64,000 nucleotides of DNA from an uncultured Ruminococcus sp. (GCA_934435205.1 CAKSAK010000003.1:186001-250000), one strand, 5' to 3'. Positions 17,467 through 25,533 are shown, numbered from the stretch's first letter. The notes: generated from the sequence alone by a model not told the origin. Made by a program: numbers and translations.

Positions 17467-18151
17467 ATTTCTGCTTGATTTTGTTTATCCTAATCGTTGC
17501 CCTATATGTGGAAGTTTTATGAGATGGGACGAGCTTTTGTGTAAAAATTGTGAAAGCAAGCTGCCTTTTCATAAAAAAATATTGTGCGAAAAGTGCGGCA
17601 AGGATAAGTGCCTAGATCATGATTCATTACATTTTGACAGTATTCATACTCTTATGAGATATGAGGATATTTGCGTGAAAGCCATACATCAGCTTAAAGA
17701 TGACAGACAGCTTAATTTTGCGGAATATTCTGCGAAGCTTCTGGGTAATGTGCTAAGAGAAAATGGCGTTGCAGAACAAGCGGATATCATCACATCAGTG
17801 CCAATGCATAGATCAAAACGCCGTAAAAGGGGATATGATCAGGCACAAAAGCTTGCGCACTTTACGGCTATGGAGCTTGGGGTAAAAGAAGACTATCACC
17901 TGCTTGGACGGACAAATGACACCGCAGAACAGCATACAATGACAGCCGTTCAGCGAAAAACTCATGCGGAGGATATTTATTATTCCCTAGCGAAACATGT
18001 TGACATAAAAGATAAAAATATTCTGCTTTTTGATGATGTTTACACAACAGGTGCAACTCTCAATGTGTGTAGCAGGCTGTTAAAAGAGATGGGTGCTAAA
18101 AAGGTGTTTTGTGCTGCAATAGCCACAACGCTTCTTGAAGAAAAAGCATAA
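17441..18151 (+). CDS. ComF family phosphoribosyltransferase-like protein
   Basis: The product (236 residues from the GTG at 17441) has an N-terminal zinc finger (CPICG, CKNCE, CEKCGKDKC) and a type I phosphoribosyltransferase domain with the PRPP loop ILLFDDVYTTGAT. This matches ComFC/GntX, required for DNA uptake in competent Gram-positive bacteria; here a competence role is unproven. Starts are available at TTG 17423, ATG 17435 and GTG 17441. GGAGG at 17427-17431 is spaced nine bases from 17441 but only three from 17435, so the GTG is preferred. The gene overlaps recD2 by 26 bases. Confidence 0.9.
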   Translation: MVSRRLIYKFLLDFVYPNRCPICGSFMRWDELLCKNCESKLPFHKKILCEKCGKDKCLDHDSLHFDSIHTLMRYEDICVKAIHQLKDDRQLNFAEYSAKLLGNVLRENGVAEQADIITSVPMHRSKRRKRGYDQAQKLAHFTAMELGVKEDYHLLGRTNDTAEQHTMTAVQRKTHAEDIYYSLAKHVDIKDKNILLFDDVYTTGATLNVCSRLLKEMGAKKVFCAAIATTLLEEKA

Positions 18152-18161
18152 AGAATAAAAC

Positions 18162-18198
18162 AGACCGCCCTCGGTATAATAATATCAGGAGGCGGTCT
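18162..18198 (+). promoter_or_regulatory. Hairpin covering the ribosome site of the next gene
   Basis: AGACCGCC (18162-18169) is perfectly complementary to GGCGGTCT (18191-18198) across a 21-base loop. The right arm overlaps the Shine-Dalgarno AGGAGG (18187-18192) of the gene starting at 18201. Only three T residues follow before ATG, so it is a poor terminator and a plausible translational control. Confidence 0.55.
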
Positions 18199-18200
18199 TT

Positions 18201-18395
18201 ATGATAACTGAGGAACAGTTTGCGGCAGTGAAAAGGCTTATTGTGTCTGAAAACTGCATGATAGACAGGTTTGAGCATTATGTGAGCGAGATAAAAGAGC
18301 CGCAGCTAAAAGAAGATATGCAGAAGCTTACAGCGGCTTTGAAAAATCAGCGTTCAGGGCTGCTCACAAGTCTGGAGGATAACAATGGTAACTGA
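18201..18395 (+). CDS. Small helical protein of unknown function
   Basis: The 64-residue product is predicted almost entirely alpha-helical, with alternating charged and aliphatic residues (EEQFAAVKRLIVSENCMIDRF). It starts with ATG eight bases after AGGAGG, and its 3' end overlaps the next ORF by 11 bases. The paired arrangement of two short helical proteins recalls small spore-coat-associated genes of Clostridia, but I see no decisive motif and no function is assigned. Confidence 0.65.
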   Translation: MITEEQFAAVKRLIVSENCMIDRFEHYVSEIKEPQLKEDMQKLTAALKNQRSGLLTSLEDNNGN

Positions 18396-18642
18396 CGGAA
18401 ATATAATAAAAGAAGCAAGATTTTTTGTCAAGGCGTATTCAAAGGAGTTTTGTCAGACCTACAGCGACCTGTGCGGAACTCCTTTTGCGGAGTGTATAAA
18501 AAGTGCGCTTGACGGTCAGCTTAGAATAGCAGAGAAGCTTGAAAGCCTTGAAAAAACATACTGTGACAAAACCAAGCTACCCATTGCAGACAGTATTGAT
18601 GTGAACAGATTTTTATATAAGAACAGGGAAGATATGGAGTAA
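18385..18642 (+). CDS. Small helical protein of unknown function
   Basis: The 85-residue product begins at an ATG inside the end of the previous gene, with GGAGG at 18376-18380 just upstream. It looks helical and contains three cysteines (FCQTYSDLCG and TYCDK). The overlap with the previous gene suggests the two proteins act together. The pair ends at a strong terminator shared with the convergent channel gene. Family not recognised. Confidence 0.65.
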   Translation: MVTDGNIIKEARFFVKAYSKEFCQTYSDLCGTPFAECIKSALDGQLRIAEKLESLEKTYCDKTKLPIADSIDVNRFLYKNREDME

Positions 18643-18645
18643 AAA

Positions 18646-18675
18646 AGTCCGCAGATACTCGTCCTGCGGACTTTT
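18646..18675. terminator. Bidirectional terminator between convergent genes
   Basis: AGTCCGCAG (18646-18654) pairs with CTGCGGACT (18664-18672). There is an A-run on the left and TTTT on the right, so it can end both the small-gene operon (plus) and the channel gene (minus). Confidence 0.85.
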
Positions 18676-18676
18676 G

Positions 18677-19474
18677 CTATTTTGATATGTGTACGTCAAG
18701 TTGGTCGAATGGTATGGAAATGCCGTTTGCGTCAAAGCGTTCCTTTGCTTCTTTGAGAAATTTGTATCGTATCTCCCAGTAAGCGTCGGTCGGTATCCAT
18801 ACACGCATGATGAGTATTATCGCACTAGCGCCATGTTCGCAGATAGCTACAAGCGGCTTGTCAGGCTCGTTTATCACCCTCGGCTCATCATTGAGCATTT
18901 CTCTAAGAATTGCCATTGCCTTGTTGTGGTCGTCATTGTAGCTGATAGAGAATTTCAGTTCAAGGCGACGTTTGTCATCAGCAGTTATATTTGTAATAGT
19001 CGATTGTGAAACAACTCCGTTTGGTATAAATATCATCTTATTCTCAAGGGTCTTTAGGGTGGTGTAGAGTATAGAAATAGCGTCAACAGTTCCCTCTGAG
19101 TCGCCTATTTTTACATAATCACCGCATTTAAAAGGCTTTGAGAAAAGTATGATAAAGCCGCCTGCAACGTTTGAAAGACTGTTTTGAAGAGCAAGACCGA
19201 TAGCAAGACCTGCTGCACCGATAGTTGCGACTATGGAAGACATAGGTACTTGAAGTGCAGATAGTGCCATTACTACTATTATAATAAGCAAAACAGTGTG
19301 TACCACAGAGGTGAGAAATTTGTGTATGGTCACATCTGTTCGCCGCATACTAAGACCCTTGTTCATCACTTTCAGTACAAGTTTGTCAAGAAGTATGCCC
19401 AAAAGAAAAATCAAAGCCGCCGCAATAAGATGCGGGGTAAATTCTTCGAGCCAGTTCAAAAATCTGTCAGCCAA
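18677..19474 (-). CDS. MscS family small-conductance mechanosensitive channel
   Basis: The 265-residue protein has three N-terminal membrane helices and the MscS pore and beta domain. These include the Gly/Ala-rich pore helix (IVATIGAAGLAIGLALQ) and SNVAGGFIILFSKPFKCGDYVKIGD, with the downstream segment VDAISILYTTLKTLENKMIFIPNG. Such channels open on membrane tension to release solutes during osmotic downshock. The start is a TTG at 19472-19474, with GGAGATGA upstream on the minus strand. It is a single gene with its own promoter (19508-19536). Confidence 0.93.
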   Translation of the reverse strand: MADRFLNWLEEFTPHLIAAALIFLLGILLDKLVLKVMNKGLSMRRTDVTIHKFLTSVVHTVLLIIIVVMALSALQVPMSSIVATIGAAGLAIGLALQNSLSNVAGGFIILFSKPFKCGDYVKIGDSEGTVDAISILYTTLKTLENKMIFIPNGVVSQSTITNITADDKRRLELKFSISYNDDHNKAMAILREMLNDEPRVINEPDKPLVAICEHGASAIILIMRVWIPTDAYWEIRYKFLKEAKERFDANGISIPFDQLDVHISK

Positions 19475-19507
19475 AATATCATCTCCGTAATAATTTTATC
19501 TGCTTTT

Positions 19508-19536
19508 ATTATAACATCTGTCAGACATAATTGCAA
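19508..19536 (-). promoter_or_regulatory. Promoter of the MscS-type channel gene
   Basis: On the minus strand: TTGCAA (19536-19531), 17 bases, TATAAT (19513-19508). Confidence 0.7.
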
Positions 19537-19649
19537 GTGTGGGGAAGTATATAACTTTTTTTGCGTATTTATGCACTTTTATCAGAAATCATAACAAAAA
19601 TAGGTGTTGGCTTGGAGATAATTTTGTGAAAAAAATGTGGGAAAAAGTC

Positions 19650-19678
19650 TTGCTATTTGTATGGCTTTGGTGTATAAT
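19650..19678 (+). promoter_or_regulatory. Promoter of oadG-oadB
   Basis: TTGCTA (19650-19655), 17 bases, TATAAT (19673-19678), with transcription expected about 34 bases before the oadG start. Confidence 0.7.
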
Positions 19679-19718
19679 AATATTAAGTTTTATTATACTT
19701 ACAGTAAGGAGAATTTTT

Positions 19719-20171
19719 ATGATCAATTTTCTTAACACTGCAGCTCAGATGGTTGCGGCAAAGAGTACGATCAGTCCTGACCAAAAAGATCTTGGTGCTG
19801 GAACTGTTGCCTCTGTCGTTATCACGGGTATAGTTGTGGTATTTATCGGACTTATTCTGCTTATCCTGCTTGTGTCGATCTACGGAAAGATCTTTGACGT
19901 TATCAACGGCAGAGCTGCAAGAAAGGCTGAAGAGGCAAAAAAAGCTGCTGAAGCTGCAAAGGCTGCCACTAAGCCGGAGCCAGTGAAGGTTGCTGCTCCT
20001 GTTGTGGAAGATGGCATTGAAGAAGAAACAGTTGCTGTTATCATGGCTGCAATTTCGGCTATGAGCAGTGCAGAGGGCAAGAAGCTCGTTCTTAAGAGCG
20101 TTAAAACTGCCAAGCCACAGAGACCTGCATGGTCTACCGCTGGTATAATCGACAATACAAGACCATTTTAG
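19719..20171 (+). CDS. oadG: Sodium-pump decarboxylase gamma subunit (OadG family)
   Basis: The 150-residue product has one membrane helix (about 27-55), an Ala/Lys/Glu-rich linker, and a C-terminal segment with VAVIMAAISAM and RPAW...NTRPF, the recurrent OadG ending. OadG/MmdD-type subunits anchor the soluble carboxyltransferase and biotin parts to the membrane pump. An upstream in-frame ATG at 19539 would add 60 unrelated residues; 19719 is preferred because of AAGGAG at 19707-19712 and the promoter at 19650-19678. oadB follows after 31 bases. The soluble subunits are 24 kb away at 44.2-47.4 kb. Confidence 0.88.
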   Translation: MINFLNTAAQMVAAKSTISPDQKDLGAGTVASVVITGIVVVFIGLILLILLVSIYGKIFDVINGRAARKAEEAKKAAEAAKAATKPEPVKVAAPVVEDGIEEETVAVIMAAISAMSSAEGKKLVLKSVKTAKPQRPAWSTAGIIDNTRPF

Positions 20172-20202
20172 TGCAGTTGACGTGAAAGGAACGTGATAAT
20201 AG

Positions 20203-21426
20203 ATGTCAATAATTAATTCATTTCTTGATACCATGGCGTCTTTGGCGTCACAGTCGGGTTTTGCGGGCTTCCTCGTAGACGGCGGCTGGAAAAATATCAT
20301 AATGATACTTATTTCATTCGTATTTATGTATCTGGCTATTGCAAAGGGTTTTGAGCCGCTTCTGCTTTTGCCTATCTCATTCGGTATGCTGCTTACAAAC
20401 CTGCCATACGCTGAGATGTATCACCCAGACTTCTGGAACTATAAGACAGTTGCAGGCAATGACCACTATATAGATTACGGACAGATACTTCAAAAGGGCG
20501 GTCTGTTGGATATTCTTTACATGGGCGTTAAGCTCCAGATCTATCCACCGCTCATATTCCTTGGAATCGGTGCTATGACAGACTTTGGTCCGCTGATCGC
20601 AAGCCCTAAGAGCTTTCTTATGGGTGCTGCCGCACAGGGCGGTATCTTCTTCACATTCATCGGTGCAGCTCTCTTCGGAATGAGCGCAGCAGAGTGTGGT
20701 TCTATCGCAATCATCGGCGGCGCTGACGGCCCTACATCTATCTATGTATCTTCAAGACTTCTTACCTCAAATAGTAATATCGGTGTTGGTACTATAGCAC
20801 TTGCAGCCTATACATACATGGCTCTTGTTCCTATTATCCAGCCACCTATCATGAAGGCTCTTACAACTAAGAAAGAGCGTTCAGTAGTAATGGGTCAGCT
20901 CAGACCTGTTTCTAAGGTTGAGAAGCTTATTTTCCCTATTCTCGTAACTATCGTCATCTCACTTATGGTTCCTTCAGCAGCTCCACTGGTCGGTATGCTC
21001 ATGTTCGGTAACCTTCTTAAAGAGAGTGGCGTCTGCGACAGACTTGTTAAGACAGCTCAGAACGAGCTTATGAACATCATCACTATCTTCCTCGGCGTAA
21101 CAGTTGGTGCAACAACTCAGGCTGATAAGATCATGAACATTCAGTTTGCAGAAGTTATGGCACTTGGTGTTGTAGCATTCTCGCTTGGTACGGCCTGCGG
21201 TGTACTTCTTGGTAAACTCATGTACGTTCTTTCAGGTCACAAGATCAATCCGCTTATCGGTTCAGCTGGTGTATCTGCCGTTCCAATGGCAGCCCGTATC
21301 TCTCAGAAGGTCGGTCAGCAGGAAGTTCCTACGAACTATCTGTTGATGCACGCTATGGGTCCTAATGTTGCCGGCGTTATCGGTTCAGCCGTTGCTGCTG
21401 GTGTTCTTCTTACAATTGTAAGATAA
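20203..21426 (+). CDS. oadB: Sodium-translocating decarboxylase beta subunit (OadB family)
   Basis: The 407-residue, highly hydrophobic protein carries the OadB signature GGADGPT (about 171-177) and PPLIFLGIGAMTDFGPL. This subunit decarboxylates carboxybiotin and exports Na+, converting decarboxylation energy into a sodium gradient. Length is within the usual 375-435 range. Whether the substrate is oxaloacetate, methylmalonyl-CoA or glutaconyl-CoA cannot be read from this subunit. AAAGGA lies upstream and a terminator follows the gene. CTT/GCT-rich codon use suggests high expression. Confidence 0.95.
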   Translation: MSIINSFLDTMASLASQSGFAGFLVDGGWKNIIMILISFVFMYLAIAKGFEPLLLLPISFGMLLTNLPYAEMYHPDFWNYKTVAGNDHYIDYGQILQKGGLLDILYMGVKLQIYPPLIFLGIGAMTDFGPLIASPKSFLMGAAAQGGIFFTFIGAALFGMSAAECGSIAIIGGADGPTSIYVSSRLLTSNSNIGVGTIALAAYTYMALVPIIQPPIMKALTTKKERSVVMGQLRPVSKVEKLIFPILVTIVISLMVPSAAPLVGMLMFGNLLKESGVCDRLVKTAQNELMNIITIFLGVTVGATTQADKIMNIQFAEVMALGVVAFSLGTACGVLLGKLMYVLSGHKINPLIGSAGVSAVPMAARISQKVGQQEVPTNYLLMHAMGPNVAGVIGSAVAAGVLLTIVR

Positions 21427-21439
21427 GATCAGAAATTTT

Positions 21440-21472
21440 TCGGGGCGATGAAAAGCATCGTCCCGATTTTTG
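21440..21472 (+). terminator. Intrinsic terminator of oadG-oadB
   Basis: TCGGGGCGATG (21440-21450) pairs with CATCGTCCCGA (21456-21466), with one G-U pair, followed by TTTTTGT. Confidence 0.88.
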
Positions 21473-21494
21473 TGTATAGGTTAGGAGTGTTGAT

Positions 21495-22079
21495 ATGTCA
21501 GAAAGTAAATTTTTTGCAGTGATATCCCGTATGAAATATATAAATCGTTGGGCGCTTATGCGAAACACGATCAATGAGAATATCAGCGAACATTCTCTTG
21601 AAGTTGCTTTTATTGCACATGTGCTTGCTCTTATCAGAAATAAGAGATTTGGCGGAAATGTTTCTCCTGAGAGATGTGCGCTGCTTGCTATGTATCACGA
21701 TGTCACTGAGATAATAACAGGTGACTTGCCTACGCCTATAAAATACTACAGCCATGAGATAAAGGGCGCATATGATGAGATCGAACAGAAAGCCAAAAAT
21801 ACTCTGGTGTCTTATCTACCTGATGATCTGAAAGAGGACTTTGAGCCGCTTTTCTGCAAAACTCCACAGGAGGAAGAAGCATGGAAGCTTGTCAAGGCGG
21901 CGGACAAGCTGTCTGCGCTTATAAAGTGCCTTGAAGAAAGACAAATGGGAAATACTGATTTTGCATCAGCAGAAAAATCTACACTTGAAGCTATTGTAGC
22001 AATGAAAATTCCAGAAGCAAATGTTTTTCTTGATGAATTTATTCCAGCTTATACATTAACTCTTGACGAACAAGCTTGA
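21495..22079 (+). CDS. yfbR: HD-domain 5'-deoxynucleotidase (YfbR-like)
   Basis: The 194-residue HD-domain phosphohydrolase resembles YfbR. It shares the start FFAVISRMKYINRWALMRN, the metal ligands in ENISEHSLEVA and YHDVTEIITGD, and the family's TPIKYY segment. YfbR dephosphorylates deoxyribonucleoside 5'-monophosphates, balancing dNTP pools. TTAGGAG lies upstream of the ATG. The promoter of rpe overlaps its stop codon, so the two genes are separately controlled. Confidence 0.93.
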   Translation: MSESKFFAVISRMKYINRWALMRNTINENISEHSLEVAFIAHVLALIRNKRFGGNVSPERCALLAMYHDVTEIITGDLPTPIKYYSHEIKGAYDEIEQKAKNTLVSYLPDDLKEDFEPLFCKTPQEEEAWKLVKAADKLSALIKCLEERQMGNTDFASAEKSTLEAIVAMKIPEANVFLDEFIPAYTLTLDEQA

Positions 22080-22104
22080 CAATGACGCAGTGGTGTTGTA
22101 TAAT
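22076..22104 (+). promoter_or_regulatory. Promoter of rpe
   Basis: A consensus TTGACA (22076-22081), 17 bases, and consensus TATAAT (22099-22104). The -35 overlaps the stop codon of the upstream gene. Confidence 0.85.
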
Positions 22105-22165
22105 AGAAATTGAAATTATAGGACAATATTAAGTGGGAAAATATTGAATTAACGGAGGCTATCAA

Positions 22166-22819
22166 TTGGATATTATCGTTTCTGCGTCGCTGCTTGCCTG
22201 CGACTTTTCAAATCTTGCGTTCGAGATAAAGCGTGCTGAGGACGCTGGCGTTGATTGGATTCATTATGATGTCATGGACGGAATGTTTGTGAGAAATATA
22301 AGTTTTGGGGAACCACTTTTGAAAAGTGTGGGCAAAAGCATAACTGTTCCAGTAGACGTGCATCTCATGATTTGCGATCCTATCAGATATATTGATAACT
22401 ACGCAGATCTTGGTGCTGACCTTATCACTTTTCATTATGAGGCGGCTGAAGATCCACAGGCTGTTATTGACAAAATACATTCAAGAGGTATAAAGGCAGG
22501 AATCTCCATTAAGCCTGCAACACCTGTAAGTGCAATAAAGCCTTTCCTTGATAGTGTTGATATGGTGCTTGTAATGACAGTAAACCCAGGTTTTGGCGGT
22601 CAGAAATTTATTCCTGACACTCTTGAAAAAATAAGCGAAGTGAGATATCTAATTGACCAGACGGAAAGGGATATCAGACTTCAGGTTGACGGTGGCGTAA
22701 ATCTTGAGACTGCTGGTTTGCTTAAAGAATCGGGTGCAGACACTTTAGTAACGGGAACATACGCTTTTAAGGCAAACGATATGTCAGAGGCTGTTAAGCT
22801 TCTAAGAGAAATAGTTTAG
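22166..22819 (+). CDS. rpe: Ribulose-phosphate 3-epimerase
   Basis: The 217-residue TIM-barrel enzyme interconverts ribulose 5-phosphate and xylulose 5-phosphate in the pentose phosphate pathway. Family motifs are visible: SLLACDFSNL, HYDVMDGMFV, VDVHLM, VNPGFGGQKF and QVDGGVN. The start is a TTG seven bases after GGAGG (22154-22158), with no ATG nearby. Its 3' end overlaps the convergent MecA-like gene by 18 bases, and its terminator lies inside that gene. Confidence 0.96.
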   Translation: MDIIVSASLLACDFSNLAFEIKRAEDAGVDWIHYDVMDGMFVRNISFGEPLLKSVGKSITVPVDVHLMICDPIRYIDNYADLGADLITFHYEAAEDPQAVIDKIHSRGIKAGISIKPATPVSAIKPFLDSVDMVLVMTVNPGFGGQKFIPDTLEKISEVRYLIDQTERDIRLQVDGGVNLETAGLLKESGADTLVTGTYAFKANDMSEAVKLLREIV

Positions 22820-23338
22820 TTTATCAAAAGGAGTATTGCTCACCAAAGGGCTATACTCCTTTATTTTGTTTATAAGCACGTTGTCAGCTATGCAGGCTTT
22901 CAGCAGAGCTTTTTTCGCAACTGTCGAGTGTGCGTATCCTATGGTGAAGATTAGAGCATGACCTCTAGGAAGCTGATACAGACTACTTTTTGTTATCTTA
23001 TCGGCATATGCTTTGTGTATCTCAGCCGCTTTTGATATAAGCTTATCAGGGTCGGCGGCAATTATAGCAAGTTCTGTGGTGTGGCGAGTTTCCGCTTTCG
23101 GAAGTCTGAAATATATGTTTATAGTCCCTGCGCCTGTCAAAGCCACGTCCACTTCAATTTTTCCTTCTGTTATTTTTATAAGCCCTGTTTCCCTGAGAAT
23201 GAACATAAGCTCTGAGAGAAATTCCTCGCTTCTGGGGTTGTTTTCTTCAAAATCTGCGAAAGAAATGTTCATTATCTGCATATCTTTTTCATTGAGAATT
23301 ACTTTTATTTCAAGCTCTGACAGCCTTTTTATCTCCAA
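22802..23338 (-). CDS. MecA-like adaptor protein
   Basis: The product (178 residues from TTG at 23336-23338) begins MEIKRLSELEIKVIL, followed by ISFADFEENNPRSEEFLSELMF, which fits the N-terminal domain of MecA/YpbH adaptors. It also has a C-terminal alpha/beta domain like theirs. MecA delivers substrates such as ComK to the ClpCP protease in Bacillus; targets here are unknown. The chosen TTG restores the family N-terminus and has AAGGGG at eight bases; the in-frame GTG at 23347 is too close to that site. It lies downstream of the ABC-F gene on the same strand. Confidence 0.72.
   Translation of the reverse strand: MEIKRLSELEIKVILNEKDMQIMNISFADFEENNPRSEEFLSELMFILRETGLIKITEGKIEVDVALTGAGTINIYFRLPKAETRHTTELAIIAADPDKLISKAAEIHKAYADKITKSSLYQLPRGHALIFTIGYAHSTVAKKALLKACIADNVLINKIKEYSPLVSNTPFDKLNYFS
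22827..22870 (+). terminator. Terminator of rpe lying inside the MecA-like gene
   Basis: AAAGGAGTAT (22827-22836) pairs with ATACTCCTTT (22853-22862), followed by ATTTTGTTT. The hairpin falls within the last 20 codons of the minus-strand MecA-like gene, and on that strand it is followed by TTTTGATAA. Confidence 0.7.
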
Positions 23339-23341
23339 AAC

Positions 23342-23401
23342 AAACACCCCTTATGTATAATGTCAGCCTGCGCTATATCATTATACTCATAAGGGGTGTT
23401 T
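23342..23401 (-). promoter_or_regulatory. 14-bp inverted repeat between ABC-F and MecA-like genes
   Basis: The 14 bases at 23342-23355 are perfectly complementary to 23388-23401 around a 32-base spacer. In the minus-strand transcript the 3' arm contains the AAGGGG ribosome site of the MecA-like gene. The structure could attenuate transcription after the ABC-F gene or hide that ribosome site. Confidence 0.55.
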
Positions 23402-23416
23402 TCTGTGAAATTTTGT

Positions 23417-25360
23417 TTATGAAAGCTGGTCGGAAAGCTCAGCCCACTCGTCCATTTTCTGGTCAAGGGCGGTTTTGGCTTCTTCAAGCTCTTTGCATTT
23501 CTCGCTCATTTTGCTGTAGTCAGAAGCTATCTCAGGGTCGGATATTGCATTTTCAAGTTCAAATATCAGCACTTCTGTGTCTTCGATCTCCTTTTCAAGT
23601 TCTCTTATGCGGTTGCGTTTTTGAGCGTCAGCAGCACGCTGTTCCTTATTGCGATATTGTCTTGCTTTGTTTTCTTTGTACGCTTTTTCCTCTTCAGCAC
23701 GCTTTATCTCTGCTTCGCTCTGCATCTTGAGCTGGCGGGCAGCGTTCACCGCTTCGCTGTATGCGTCAAAGTTACCCTCGTATGAGTTCACTTCGTCATG
23801 CTTGACCTCGATTATCCTGCTTGCCACCTTGTTGAGCAGATATCTGTCATGAGATACAAGGATTATCGTTCCGCCAAACTCTGCCAAAGCGTCCTCCAGC
23901 ACCTCTTTTGTACTTAGGTCAAGGTGGTTTGTAGGCTCGTCAAGCACAAGCACGTTTCCACGATTGAGCGCCATTATGGCAAAGCAAAGCTTCGCCCTTT
24001 CACCACCGCTGAGAACAGAGATAGGTTTGAAAACATTCTCACCTGTAAGCAGAACTGCACCTAGCACGCTTCTTGCCTGTTGTTCAGATAATCTTGGATA
24101 GCGATCCATTATTTCTTCAAGCACTGTCTTATGGGGATCAAGTATAGCGTGTTCCTGTTCAAAATAGGATATCTTCACATTTCCGCCCCAGCTTATATTT
24201 CCACTCTCGTGTGGGATAAATCCTTGGATAAGTTTAAGTATTGAGGTCTTTCCAATACCATTTGCACCGATCAAGGCAACGTGTTCTCCTCGGCGAACAT
24301 TCATGGTAAGTGACTTTATAAGCTCCTTTTTGTCGGCTCCTTCGCCAACGACCAACGGACAATCCACAACTCGCACAATATCCTTTGTTGGTTCGATATC
24401 ATATTCAAGCTTTATCTTCGGAGGTTTTGTGTACATAAGCGGTTTGTCGATTCGCTCGATACGGTCAAGCATATGCTGTCTTGACTTCGCCATTTTTGAG
24501 GTTGAAGCCCTAACAAGATTTTTCGCTACATAGTCCTCCAGCTTTGCGATCTCCTTTTGCTGTGCCTCATATTCTTTGAGCTGACGCTCTGAATTCATTT
24601 TCTTTTGCACAAGATAAGAGGAATAGTCCCCACGATATGATGTGAGCCTGCCTTGTTCTATCTCGCATATTCTCGTACAGACCTTGTTTAGAAAATATCT
24701 GTCGTGGGAAACTATGATTATTGCACCCTTGTAGCCTTTGAGATAGTCCTCTAACCACATGAGCGTTTCAAAATCAAGGTGGTTGGTAGGCTCGTCAAGT
24801 ATAAGCAGATTAGGCTCTTCAAGAAGAAGCTTAGCCAGTGCAAGACGTGTTTTTTCACCACCTGAAAGGGTAGAGATGACTCTGTCTGTAGGTGTTGAGC
24901 CAAAGCCCATGCCGTTAAGCACCTGCTTTATTTTTACATCTATCCTATATCCGTCCCGAGCCTCAAAGTATGAAGAAAGCTCTGCATACTCATGGCTTAT
25001 GCTGTCAATATCGCCGCCCTCTGCCATTTTCTTTTCAAGGACTTTCATTTTATCCAGTGTTTCAAGGAGTGGAGCGAAAGCGTTCTTCATTTCCTCACCT
25101 ATGGTAAGTTCAGAATTAAGTCCGCTGTTCTGCCTCAAAAAGCCAATGGAAGCCTTGCCTGCGATATTCACAGAGCCTAGTCCTTCGGGGGTCTTGTCAA
25201 AGACCTCACTGCCTGTGATGATATTAAGCAGGGTAGACTTTCCGCATCCGTTCACGCCGATAAGACCAACGGCTTCTCTGTCCTCAACTGTAAAATTTAT
25301 ATCCTTGAGCAGTGCCTGCCCATTGAAATATTTGTAAAGATGTTCAACATTCAGTAACAT
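23417..25360 (-). CDS. ABC-F family ATPase (Uup/YfmR/YdiF-like)
   Basis: The 647-residue soluble protein has two ABC domains: Walker A GVNGCGKST and GANGIGKTS, and signatures LSGGEKTRLALAKLL and LSGGERAKLC. An arm/linker carries YLVQKKMNSERQLKEYEAQQKE, and a C-terminal coiled coil starts about residue 540. No membrane helices are present. ABC-F proteins bind the ribosomal E site and rescue stalled elongation or confer antibiotic protection; the housekeeping type is more likely here. The start at 25360 is chosen for AGGAG and the conserved MLLNVEHLYKYF; an in-frame TTG at 25381 lies before that site. Confidence 0.95.
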   Translation of the reverse strand: MLLNVEHLYKYFNGQALLKDINFTVEDREAVGLIGVNGCGKSTLLNIITGSEVFDKTPEGLGSVNIAGKASIGFLRQNSGLNSELTIGEEMKNAFAPLLETLDKMKVLEKKMAEGGDIDSISHEYAELSSYFEARDGYRIDVKIKQVLNGMGFGSTPTDRVISTLSGGEKTRLALAKLLLEEPNLLILDEPTNHLDFETLMWLEDYLKGYKGAIIIVSHDRYFLNKVCTRICEIEQGRLTSYRGDYSSYLVQKKMNSERQLKEYEAQQKEIAKLEDYVAKNLVRASTSKMAKSRQHMLDRIERIDKPLMYTKPPKIKLEYDIEPTKDIVRVVDCPLVVGEGADKKELIKSLTMNVRRGEHVALIGANGIGKTSILKLIQGFIPHESGNISWGGNVKISYFEQEHAILDPHKTVLEEIMDRYPRLSEQQARSVLGAVLLTGENVFKPISVLSGGERAKLCFAIMALNRGNVLVLDEPTNHLDLSTKEVLEDALAEFGGTIILVSHDRYLLNKVASRIIEVKHDEVNSYEGNFDAYSEAVNAARQLKMQSEAEIKRAEEEKAYKENKARQYRNKEQRAADAQKRNRIRELEKEIEDTEVLIFELENAISDPEIASDYSKMSEKCKELEEAKTALDQKMDEWAELSDQLS

Positions 25361-25393
25361 TGTATATTTCTCCTGTAACAATTATCAGAACTT

Positions 25394-25422
25394 ATTATAC
25401 ACTATTTTCTTCTTGATTTCAA
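25394..25422 (-). promoter_or_regulatory. Promoter of the ABC-F gene
   Basis: Minus strand: TTGAAA (25422-25417), 17 bases, TATAAT (25399-25394). Confidence 0.75.
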
Positions 25423-25524
25423 CCTTTTTTGTTTTATTGCCCCTCCTACGGCAAAAAAATGAGCCATGCTCAATAAAAAATTATGAAAAAAGTGCGTAAA
25501 ACTATGTACTTTTTGATCGAGATG

Positions 25525-25533
25525 TGGTATAAT
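25525..25533 (+). promoter_or_regulatory. Extended -10 promoter of the polyamine operon
   Basis: TGG-TATAAT (25525-25533) is an extended -10. At 17-base spacing the -35 position reads TGTACT, a weak match. The leader of about 55 bases can form AGTCTAT/ATAGGCT (25541-25547 with 25561-25567). Confidence 0.6.

Noticed and set aside
19539..19718. Longer start for oadG at 19539
   Set aside because: It would place the promoter at 19650-19678 inside the gene and add 60 residues unlike any OadG; the ATG at 19719 has a proper ribosome site.
19683..20300. A 205-codon minus-strand ORF over oadG
   Set aside because: It runs antisense to oadG and into oadB, both of which have clear family features and ribosome sites.
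24759..25337. A 192-codon plus-strand ORF opposite the ABC-F gene
   Set aside because: It is antisense to a clear ABC-F coding sequence, has no ribosome site or known motif, and its Ser/Phe/Leu-rich product is typical of shadow frames.
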